Assembly: GCA_938082635.1 (NCBI GenBank)
Contig: CALLLI010000224.1
Coordinates: 1 to 64,000 of the forward strand
Direction: 5' to 3'
Length of the DNA: 64,000 bases
Source of the DNA: an uncultured Verrucomicrobiales bacterium
GTDB taxonomy: Bacteria > Verrucomicrobiota > Verrucomicrobiia > Verrucomicrobiales > DEV007
Shown here one piece after another: positions 49,273 to 57,552 of this stretch (positions are counted from its first letter, which is position 1; every line of letters begins with the position of its first letter). Made by a program: the position numbers and the translations under genes. The notes beneath the pieces are model-generated. The model had not been told where the DNA came from and made no database searches. It worked only from the letters and a program-made list of their open reading frames with translations.

Positions 49273-50886
49273 ATGACTTTAGAAGAACTGCAGGCGTTAA
49301 ATCACCACTGGCGACTCGCGATTGATCAGGTTCAAGAAGGCATCCTCATCCTTCAAGGGGGCATCGACGACTTTGATCTTCTTCGAATCGTGTTTGCGAA
49401 CCATGCTGTCGAGACTCAGCTGGAACTTGAGCCCGCTCGGCTGGAGGGGGTGGCTCTGAGCGAGCTCTTTTTAAAGGAGGAACGGAACCGGTTTCGCGAA
49501 GACTGGCTAAAGTCCGACCCGCAGCATGACTTTCGCGGCGCCTACACCATGCGGACGCTCAGTGGCGACTTAGTCGAAGCCGACTGGACAATTTCCTCTC
49601 GTGCAGGTGGCGAAGATCGTGAGGCCGATCACACGGCCACCCTTCTTTGGCGTTTGGCAGTGGAACAGCCGGAGGCAGAAGCTCTCCAAGATTCAAACGA
49701 CGTCATTCCAGAGGGTCACGCGTTCGAACTCAACAAAGCGGATACCATCGCCCACATCGCCAAAGGCATCGTTCACGATTTTAACAACTCTCTCACCACG
49801 ATTCGCGGCCACTTGGAAGTCGCGATGCCGGGAACGGAACCCAGTTCGCCCGTCCACAATGCCTTGGAGCATGCGCTTGAAGCCGCCATGACCACGAGCG
49901 AACTTTGCCAACGGTTGCTCAACTACGCCAAAGGCCGGCGCTCGACCAAGCGCCCTTGCCCCGTACCCGACGTTCTCCATCAAGCGGTCGCCATCACAGG
50001 CTTGGGCTCAAACGTCACTTTCAAACGCGTCGTCAATCCTGACATCTGGCCCATCCTCGCTGACAGCATTGAGATCGTACAGGTGATCAATAACCTCCTC
50101 GTGAATGCCCAGCAGGCCATGCCGAGCGGAGGCACCATTGCCCTCATGGCGGACAATGTCCCCGTCGACGAAGCCTCACCACTGGGTTTGCCTCCGGGCA
50201 ACTATGTCACCCTAACCGTCCGCGATCGCGGTGTAGGCATTCCTCCGGAGCAGCAGGAACACATCTTCGAATCTCTCTACACAACGAAAGCTACTGGCAG
50301 CGGCCTCGGTCTCGCCACCTGCGCTCAGATTGTGTCCGGGCACAACGGCTACATTGATGTCCACTCCGAGCCCAACCGGGGAAGCGAGTTTATTATCTAC
50401 CTCCCCGCCGTGCCAGAAGCCTTTGCTGAGCTCTCAAGCGAACCGCAAACTTCAAAGCCAGCGAATGAAGAGATCCCCATCAAGCAAGCCTCTTTGGCAC
50501 ATCTCAAAATTCTCGTCGTCGAAGACCAAGTCGGGATTAGAAAGATCGCGCAGATGTATCTCGAGCAGCTTGGCCACGTGGTGGTGTGCACGGACAACGG
50601 TCAATCCGCTATCGATACCTACCGCGACGCCTGGCAATCCGGTGACTCCTTCGATATCGCACTCATCGACCTGACCCTACCTGGAGGCATGAACGGCATA
50701 GACACCTTCCGCGAACTCCGTAGCCTCGCGCCTCACATCGTCGGCATCGCCACTAGCGGCTCGCTGGATCAGGATTCGCTAGCAGAATTTCAAGCCAAAG
50801 GCTTTGCTAGTATTCTCCCTAAGCCGTTCGCCCTGAAAGCACTCGGTGACGTTGTGCAAGAGGCCATGCTCTTTCACACCGTGTGA
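49273..50886 (+). CDS. Hybrid PAS sensor histidine kinase / response regulator
   Basis: HIAKGIVHDFNNSLTTIRGHLEVA...INNLLVNAQQAMPSGG...RDRGVGIPPEQQEHIFESLYTTKATGSGLGLATCAQIV...; receiver ILVVEDQVGIRKIAQMYLEQLGHVV..DIALIDLTLPGGMNG. Confidence 0.93.
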   Translation: MTLEELQALNHHWRLAIDQVQEGILILQGGIDDFDLLRIVFANHAVETQLELEPARLEGVALSELFLKEERNRFREDWLKSDPQHDFRGAYTMRTLSGDLVEADWTISSRAGGEDREADHTATLLWRLAVEQPEAEALQDSNDVIPEGHAFELNKADTIAHIAKGIVHDFNNSLTTIRGHLEVAMPGTEPSSPVHNALEHALEAAMTTSELCQRLLNYAKGRRSTKRPCPVPDVLHQAVAITGLGSNVTFKRVVNPDIWPILADSIEIVQVINNLLVNAQQAMPSGGTIALMADNVPVDEASPLGLPPGNYVTLTVRDRGVGIPPEQQEHIFESLYTTKATGSGLGLATCAQIVSGHNGYIDVHSEPNRGSEFIIYLPAVPEAFAELSSEPQTSKPANEEIPIKQASLAHLKILVVEDQVGIRKIAQMYLEQLGHVVVCTDNGQSAIDTYRDAWQSGDSFDIALIDLTLPGGMNGIDTFRELRSLAPHIVGIATSGSLDQDSLAEFQAKGFASILPKPFALKALGDVVQEAMLFHTV

Positions 50887-50887
50887 G

Positions 50888-52663
50888 GTGAGCACCGAAC
50901 CAAACCTGCTTGCCGTACGAGACGAACTCGCAAGCCTTGTTAAGAACGAGCATGATTACCTGAGGAGCTTCTACGAGCAGCTCTGGCGACGCCCCCTGGC
51001 GAAACGAGTTCGGCTTGGACGCGCTGTTGATGGCCTGACTTACGATCGCGTCTCCGACGAGAAACGGCGCGTGCTCCAGTTTCATTGCGCCGTCAATGAA
51101 TCGCGTTTCCGAGCAGGCGATGTCCTCCGCCTGAGCCAGAACACCCCCTCGGGACGCCACTACGAAGTCACTTGGTATGGCGAAGACGACGGCTGGATCG
51201 GCGTCGTGCTCTATCGAAAGGGAGATTTCCCAGCATTCACACAAGAAGCGCTCATCGCCACAGAATGGACCCTAGACGAATCCTACGTGGACTTGCTAGG
51301 ACTCTACGAACGCGCCCTTGGAGATCTGACAGAAACCCAGATCGGCCGGGATCAAGTCCTCCCCACACTCGCTGGTGCGTTGAAACCTAAAGTCGATCTC
51401 GGTGCCTTTGACCAAGCCGCGACTGAACTTGGCGCGCAGCAAATGAACGACACCCAAGTGGAGGCTGCCGCCATGGCGCTCGCCTCCCACCCCTACGCAC
51501 TCATTCAGGGACCACCCGGCACCGGCAAGACACGCACGCTTGCTAGGATCGTTAGGCAACTGGTCGAGCGCGGTGAACGCGTGCTTGTCACCGCACTCAC
51601 ACACCGGGCCATTCACGAAGCTCTGAACAAAGTCTGTGACGTTGTCAGTCCAGACCTGGTGGCCAAGATCGGCGTGCCCATCTACGATCCCGGCCTCACG
51701 ACTAAAGAGTTTGGCTATTTCAAAGACTGCCCCCTGTCCAATGCTGATAGCGGCTATGTCATCGGTGCCACGCCATTCACCCTCTGGGGTCGGCGACTCC
51801 AAGACGTCTTCTTTGACACGGTCATCATCGACGAGTCTAGCCAAGTGACACCCGCCCTGGCCACCATGGCGATGCTCAAGGCCCGGCGTTACGTCTTTGT
51901 CGGAGATCATCAACAACTGCCTCCCGTCATTGCCCATCTCGCCGCCAGCCAAGGGTCGTCTCAAGAAGCCCCTAGCATATTCACTCGCCTCCGCGATCAC
52001 GCCTCATCCACCTTACTCACCACCTGCTACCGCATGAACGCTGAACTATGTCAGTGGTCGAGCGACACCTTCTATCACCAACGTCTCCAAGCCAGCCCTG
52101 ACAATGCCCAACGAACGCTCACCTGGCCCAATTCAGATGGGCTCCCATCAACGCCATGGAACCTGGAGCCATCCTCCGTCTTCATCCGACTAGATCACGA
52201 TGAACGGCGGACTGATTCCCGAGAGGAAGCCGAGATCGTGGTCGCGCTATTACAAGACTGGAGCGCTGGAGGAAACTCGCCAAGCGAGATCGGAGTCGTC
52301 GTCCCCTACCGCAGACAAGCAAATCGCATCCGACGCCTCCTACGACGGCGCTTTCGCGAACACCCTAGCATTACACGGCGGATCACGATTGATACCGTCG
52401 ACCGCTTCCAAGGGAGCGAGCGCGAAGCCATGATCCTTTCGTTCACCGCCTCAGATCCGAAGTTCATTTCAGAACAAGTCCCCTTTCTCTTCCAGGCTCA
52501 GCGACTCAATGTCGCCGTCACCCGCGCCCGCTCGAAACGGCTTCTCCTCGTCAGTCACGGCCTCATCGACACGGCAGAGACGCTCGCCAGCCAGGGAAAT
52601 GAATCAGCCGCACTCTTTCTCAGCCTCCTAGAGGATGCTACCTTGGCACCATGGCCCGGCTGA
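50888..52663 (+). CDS. Superfamily 1 (Upf1/Dna2-like) helicase
   Basis: HPYALIQGPPGTGKTRTLARIVRQLVERGERVLVTALTHRAIHEAL...DTVIIDESSQVTPALATMAMLKARRYVFVGDHQQLPPVI...TIDTVDRFQGSEREAMILSFT...QAQRLNVAVTRARSKRLLLVS; GTG start at 50888. Confidence 0.9.
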   Translation: MSTEPNLLAVRDELASLVKNEHDYLRSFYEQLWRRPLAKRVRLGRAVDGLTYDRVSDEKRRVLQFHCAVNESRFRAGDVLRLSQNTPSGRHYEVTWYGEDDGWIGVVLYRKGDFPAFTQEALIATEWTLDESYVDLLGLYERALGDLTETQIGRDQVLPTLAGALKPKVDLGAFDQAATELGAQQMNDTQVEAAAMALASHPYALIQGPPGTGKTRTLARIVRQLVERGERVLVTALTHRAIHEALNKVCDVVSPDLVAKIGVPIYDPGLTTKEFGYFKDCPLSNADSGYVIGATPFTLWGRRLQDVFFDTVIIDESSQVTPALATMAMLKARRYVFVGDHQQLPPVIAHLAASQGSSQEAPSIFTRLRDHASSTLLTTCYRMNAELCQWSSDTFYHQRLQASPDNAQRTLTWPNSDGLPSTPWNLEPSSVFIRLDHDERRTDSREEAEIVVALLQDWSAGGNSPSEIGVVVPYRRQANRIRRLLRRRFREHPSITRRITIDTVDRFQGSEREAMILSFTASDPKFISEQVPFLFQAQRLNVAVTRARSKRLLLVSHGLIDTAETLASQGNESAALFLSLLEDATLAPWPG

Positions 52664-54744
52664 TTCCTAGCGAACCCACCGGAAACGTACGCCCGCCGGT
52701 CGCCCGCATGTTTAGGCTCGTCAAAGCGCTACCGAACACCTTCACCGCGTGGTTTGCTCTAGAAGAAGACGCCTTAGTAAAGCCGCATTTCATGCTCGTG
52801 TGGAAGGAATGTTATGGATTCCTCATCCAAGTAGCCGAAACCACTCAGCAACTCGCCGAGTCCGCCCTCCAGCAAGACTTCCTCGTCGAGCCGGTGGAAA
52901 CGCTCTCCGCCGACACGTTAGGCCAATCAGAAACAGACGTGATCGAACGCTTCGCTCAACGTGTCCACGAAGAACTCGGGCTTCCAGCTAACGGAAGCGT
53001 CCCCGTACGCCGCTTGGTCGTGTTCCCAAATGTTGAAGAGAACACCATCAACGAAATCGTCCTGCAACGCGCAGAAGAGTCCGAGACGTCGTTTCTTGGA
53101 TGCCATCAGTTAGGCGAAGGGAAGTTCGCACAGTATCTGGAACACATCGCCACCGAAGCCTTGCCAGAACTTTCTCTAACCATCTTCCGCAAACACTTCA
53201 CGCCCGAGAGCAAGATCCCTCGACACTTCAGTCCGCTCACACCACCAGAGCGTAACACGGCAGCGTCTCTCACAGACATGCTGATCGACTTTGATCAAGA
53301 AGCCGTGGCCAAAGCTGAACTGAACTTACCACCAGAGAGCGAAAGCGTGGTCAGTGATCTCAGCGCGCGCTTAGTCACGGGCGTCGCTGGTAGCGGGAAG
53401 TCTCTCATTCTCATCATCCGCGCTCTCCTCATGACACGCCTGAACAAAGGCGCCCGTCTCCTCGTCCTCACGCACAACCGCCCTCTCAATGGCGAATTGA
53501 AACAGCGCTTCCGTCACCTTGCAGGCACGTGGCCGCACTTCGAGTGGATGACCTATTTCCAATGGGTCAAACATTGCCTACCAGACGACGCCTGGCCCGA
53601 CAAGATTCTGTCAGGACGCCCACTCGAAGACATCGCCCGTTCGGCAGCGGCGCGTCATCCCGAGCTCACGTCCTTCAACCTTGCCTTCCTCATCGATGAG
53701 CTGAACTGGATCAAGGATCAGCGCTTTCATGAGCGTCGCACCTACCTAGAAGCCAAACGCCAAGGACGCGAGCTGCCTCTTTCTTCCAAACAACGCGAAG
53801 CCATGTGGGCCTTCTTTCGCGACTATCAGTTAGGCTTAGAACGCGAAGGCGCCACGGACTGGAGCGGCGTGGCCATGCGCTTCTGGAAGAAGGCGATTCA
53901 CGATCAATCTATCACTCTTCCAAGTTACGATGGTATCTTTGTCGATGAGGCTCAGTTCTTCGCACCTGCTTGGTTCGATTGCGTGAAAACGTCGCTCCGT
54001 CCCGGCGGGCAACTCTTTCTCTGTGCCGACCCAACCCAGGGATTCCTCAAGCGACGCCAATCCTGGCTTGCCAGCGGCATCGAAGTCCGCGGACGAACGG
54101 TAAAGCTGATTCACTCTTACCGGAGCAGCCGAGCCATCCTCGAATTTGCCAAGAACTTCTACCAAAGCCGCCTCGGTGAAGAGCAGGCGGAAGAAGCTCT
54201 CAACCTGCCCACGCCAGAACAGTTAGCAGCAGCTCCCGAACTCCCTCATGTCCCCATCGTGGAAGTTTGCGGCAGCCCGCAAGACGTCCAAACCAGGCTC
54301 ATCCACGAGATCAAGCAGCTCGTCAATCACGACCTCCGGCCAGGTTCCATCCTCGTCATGCACCGCTCTTACACAGCCCTAGAGAACATCCACCAAAGAC
54401 TTACGCGGGAACTCGGCCCAAACCAATCCCAACTCTTACAAAACGCAAGCCGCCCCGCTCCAGAACCCCTCATTGGCCTGACCACCCTAAATGCAGGCAC
54501 CGGCTTGGAAGCCCCGATCGTCTTTCTTCTCGGTTGTGATGAACTGATAGAACGCGAGTCTGACCTGAAGCTCAGTCAGGAAGAACGCACTGCCCTTTGC
54601 CGTGACCACACCCGCCAGCTCTACATGGCCATGACCCGCGCAGCTCGACAACTCGTCATCCTTTGCCACCAAGGAACCACCGCAAAGATCCTGCGCAGAG
54701 CAGCGGACCGATTCGTCGATGTTTCTACCATTGGCACGCTCTAA
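52651..54744 (+). CDS. UvrD/DUF2075-type SF1 helicase/ATPase
   Basis: SARLVTGVAGSGKSLILIIRALLMTRLNKGARLLVLTHNRPLNGELKQRF...DGIFVDEAQFFAPAWFDCVKTSLRPGGQLFLCADPTQGFLKRRQSW...LTTLNAGTGLEAPIVFLLG...RQLYMAMTRAARQLVILCH. Confidence 0.88.
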   Translation: MARLIPSEPTGNVRPPVARMFRLVKALPNTFTAWFALEEDALVKPHFMLVWKECYGFLIQVAETTQQLAESALQQDFLVEPVETLSADTLGQSETDVIERFAQRVHEELGLPANGSVPVRRLVVFPNVEENTINEIVLQRAEESETSFLGCHQLGEGKFAQYLEHIATEALPELSLTIFRKHFTPESKIPRHFSPLTPPERNTAASLTDMLIDFDQEAVAKAELNLPPESESVVSDLSARLVTGVAGSGKSLILIIRALLMTRLNKGARLLVLTHNRPLNGELKQRFRHLAGTWPHFEWMTYFQWVKHCLPDDAWPDKILSGRPLEDIARSAAARHPELTSFNLAFLIDELNWIKDQRFHERRTYLEAKRQGRELPLSSKQREAMWAFFRDYQLGLEREGATDWSGVAMRFWKKAIHDQSITLPSYDGIFVDEAQFFAPAWFDCVKTSLRPGGQLFLCADPTQGFLKRRQSWLASGIEVRGRTVKLIHSYRSSRAILEFAKNFYQSRLGEEQAEEALNLPTPEQLAAAPELPHVPIVEVCGSPQDVQTRLIHEIKQLVNHDLRPGSILVMHRSYTALENIHQRLTRELGPNQSQLLQNASRPAPEPLIGLTTLNAGTGLEAPIVFLLGCDELIERESDLKLSQEERTALCRDHTRQLYMAMTRAARQLVILCHQGTTAKILRRAADRFVDVSTIGTL

Positions 54745-54900
54745 ATATGCTAGACCTAGAAATAACAGAAAGCCGTCAAGGACACTACGGCAAATCGCTC
54801 TAAAAGGAGACTCTATCTCAAATCTTTAGATGATCAGGTGTGACCTTTTTTTCACGGGATTACTCCAATGTATTAATCCGACCAATTAAACCACACACCT

Positions 54901-56433
54901 ATGAGACTCTCCACTCTTTCCTTCATCGCCTTCATCGCCTTCTTGGGATTGCACTATTCGCTATCCGCCCAGGATCAAGGTGTCCGCTCTACTTCTGGTA
55001 TCCAAGAAATGGAAGACCAGTTATCACTCGCCAACGATTCCGAGATCGACCTCTGGAAGATTTCCGTAAACATCGGTCTCTCGATTTCTTTGGGAAACTC
55101 TGACAGTTCGTTAATCTACGCTGATCTGCAAACAACGCGCGCCTGGGGCCAGAATGAGCTACTCATGGGTCTCGGTGGCACTTACAGCGAATCCGATAGC
55201 GTTACTACGAGTGACTATCAGTTTGCTTATCTTCAGTACAACCGTCTCCTGACCGATCGGTTTTACTTTGGCGCCAAGGCTTACGGCATCCGTGACGAAC
55301 TCGCCATTCTCGACTACCGCCTGCACCTCGGCCCAGTTTGGGGATACTACTTCATCAAGGATGCGAACACCACGTTCAGCCTTGAAGCAGGTCCAGCCCA
55401 CACCTGGGAGAACCAAGGTGGAGTAACAGATAAATACGTAAGTCTTCTCATCTCCGAGCGCTTTGAGCACCAGTTCACGGATCGCTTGAAACTTTGGCAG
55501 CGGCTAGAATTCAGACCTGAAATCGATGCCTTCAATTCTTACACACTCACTGCTGAGCTAGGCATCGAGACAAGAATGACGGACAACCTCAGTTTAAAAA
55601 CCTTCGTCCGCAACATTCACGATTCCACACCAACCAACGGTTTGAAGCGCAATGACCTGGCCTTCGTCACGGCACTTTCTTACTCCTTTGGCGGCGAAGA
55701 TGCACTGGATCTCACCGCAAAGAAGAGAAGCCTTCGTCTCTCCGGCGAGAATATGAACGACCTCGCAGGCAATGTAGACGGCAACGTCACCAAGGCAGCT
55801 CTCGGAGCGACACTCAACCGAGGCAACACCGAGTCACTCGCGATCACTGGAGATCTCCTCGGCATTCGCCGTTCTGGGAATGACGAATTGACCTTCGGAG
55901 CTTCGGCCACCTACGGCGAGTTTGAGGACGCCAATGGCACGAAAGTCACCGATCAGAACATCTACGGCGTCGTGCAGTTCAATCGTCAGTTCGCAGATCC
56001 TTGGTATTTCGGACTTCGCACGGACCTCTTCCATGATCAGCTTGCTGATCTCGACTATCGGTGAACGACGTCCCCCGTGCTTGGTTTCTATGCAATCAAA
56101 GACGCAGACACAGGCCTGAGCTTCGAAGCAGGGCCTGCCTACGTGCGTGAAAAGCAGGGTGACGAGAAGACGTATTCTGCGGCCATCTTCACTCAAGAAA
56201 AGTTCACCCATCGCTTCTCGGACAATCTCCACATGTGGCAATCCGTTTCCTACCTCGCTCCATTCAACGACACCGAGGACTAGGTACTTCGTGAAGAAAT
56301 CGGAGCCGCTGTCCAACTCGGTGGCGGCTACAGCTGGCGCACGTCACTGGAAGATGTTTACACCAATTACCCCTCGAATGGTCGGGATCGCAACGACCTT
56401 CGACTGAAGAGCGCTCTAGCCTTCACCTTCTAG
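54901..56433 (+). pseudogene. Internally duplicated DUF481-like outer-membrane beta-barrel gene interrupted by in-frame TGA (56062) and TAG (56281)
   Basis: Frame 54901..56433 is uninterrupted except for the two stops; the second half (..DLDYR*TTSPVLGFYAIKDADTGLSFEAGPAYVREKQGDEKTYSAAIFTQEKFTHRFSDNLHMWQ..FNDTED*VLREEIGAAV..LALAFTF-like end) parallels the first half (DLDYRLHLGPVWGYYFIKDANTTFSLEAGPAHTWENQGGVTDKYVSLLISERFEHQFTDRLKLWQ). Confidence 0.75.
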
Positions 56434-56471
56434 GAATCCTTTACTAATCCTTATTAATAAGCCCAGAACGA

Positions 56472-56508
56472 CCCAAGAGAGCCCGGCTCTCCTGGGTTTC
56501 TTTGTTTC
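56472..56508 (+). terminator. Rho-independent terminator
   Basis: CCCAAGAGAGC-CCG-GCTCTCCTGGG followed by TTTCTTTGTTTCT. Confidence 0.8.
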
Positions 56509-56590
56509 TAAAAACTCGCTATCGTCATGACCCGCGCCACTCGGCAGGAGACTGGGTTGACCCTTACCTAGCCCCCTGGCAAGTTAACGG

Positions 56591-57379
56591 ATGACCTTGT
56601 CTCGTATTCTCGGTGTTCTGATGCTCGGCATCTTCATGAGCGCGGCTCTCGCCGAGGACCCACCCACGCCAATTAAGACCGATGACGAACGCATGGATGC
56701 GGCTATTGCCGAAGCGCGCTCTCGAATCGACGAGTTTCTGACCGTCCTCAAAACCAACGACAAAGAGCGCTATCCAAAGTTCGCCGTGAAGGCGGCCGTC
56801 ACTGAAGGCGAACACGTCGAACACCTTTGGCTCACTGACATCAAATTCGTAGCCGGGCACTTTACAGGCAATGTCGGCAACGACCCGCACATGATCACCA
56901 AGGTAAAACGTGGCGATGAGATCAAGGTAGCGAAGAACAAGATCTCCGACTGGGTCTACGCCGATGCCGAGAAACGCGCCATGGTCGGTCGATTCACTGA
57001 CAAAGCTATGGAAAAACCCGTCGTCGATCTCGGCGAGCATGAATTGCTCGGACTCTGGCTGGTCAAAGAAGTGGATGCAGGCAAGGGCGCTCGCGAGCAG
57101 CCCGGCGCAGCCATCGCATTCACGCGCAACGCCGTCTTCATGGTTCAGTTAGGCGACAAGGCAACACGGGCCAAGATGGCTGATCTCGCTCAGATCGACA
57201 CCAAAGCCTGGCCAAAACAGATCGACTTCAGTCGCGAAGACACCCTCGGCTACGGCGCCTACAACTTGGACGGAGACAATCTAACGCTTTCCATACGGAA
57301 TCCCGGAGAGCAGCGCCCCACATCCTTGAAAGCCTCTCCTGGCGGGATGGTCTTTCAGCTCGTCCGCGAAGGTGAGTGA
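56591..57379 (+). CDS. Exported DUF2314 + TIGR03067-like two-domain protein
   Basis: N-terminal DERMDAAIAEARSRIDEFLTVLKTNDKERYPKFAVKAAVTEGEHVEHLWLTDIKFVAGHFTGNVGN (DUF2314-like) and C-terminal LLGLWLVKEVDAGKGAREQPGAAIAFTR..LGYGAYNLDGDNLTLSIRNPGEQRPTSL (TIGR03067-like). Confidence 0.8.
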   Translation: MTLSRILGVLMLGIFMSAALAEDPPTPIKTDDERMDAAIAEARSRIDEFLTVLKTNDKERYPKFAVKAAVTEGEHVEHLWLTDIKFVAGHFTGNVGNDPHMITKVKRGDEIKVAKNKISDWVYADAEKRAMVGRFTDKAMEKPVVDLGEHELLGLWLVKEVDAGKGAREQPGAAIAFTRNAVFMVQLGDKATRAKMADLAQIDTKAWPKQIDFSREDTLGYGAYNLDGDNLTLSIRNPGEQRPTSLKASPGGMVFQLVREGE

Positions 57380-57552
57380 ATACATTCGAATGCGCATGAT
57401 CGCTAAGACAGAGAACCACGACTGCACACCAATTGCCTGTTGAGAATCTCAGTGCCCACCGCAGACTCCAAACGGCTCTTCGTGATCCAACTTAAGGTAG
57501 ACGAGGCATCCTGCCTCAGCCACCTATACGGACCTCACTTATGGAGCGGAGA

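Noticed and set aside
32671-52663. Genome-wide reassignment of UGA to a sense codon
   Set aside because: UGA terminates several normal genes at tight operon junctions (32673, 34171, 35292, 50886, 52663).
49273-54744. Firm call of a known anti-phage system for the helicase pair
   Set aside because: No nuclease, methyltransferase or other recognised defence partner adjacent; kept only as a low-confidence hypothesis.
56062-56064. A third selenocysteine UGA in the DUF481 gene
   Set aside because: The internal paralog has a non-Cys residue there, the context is a barrel strand, and a second in-frame stop (TAG) follows. Decay or sequencing error is more likely.
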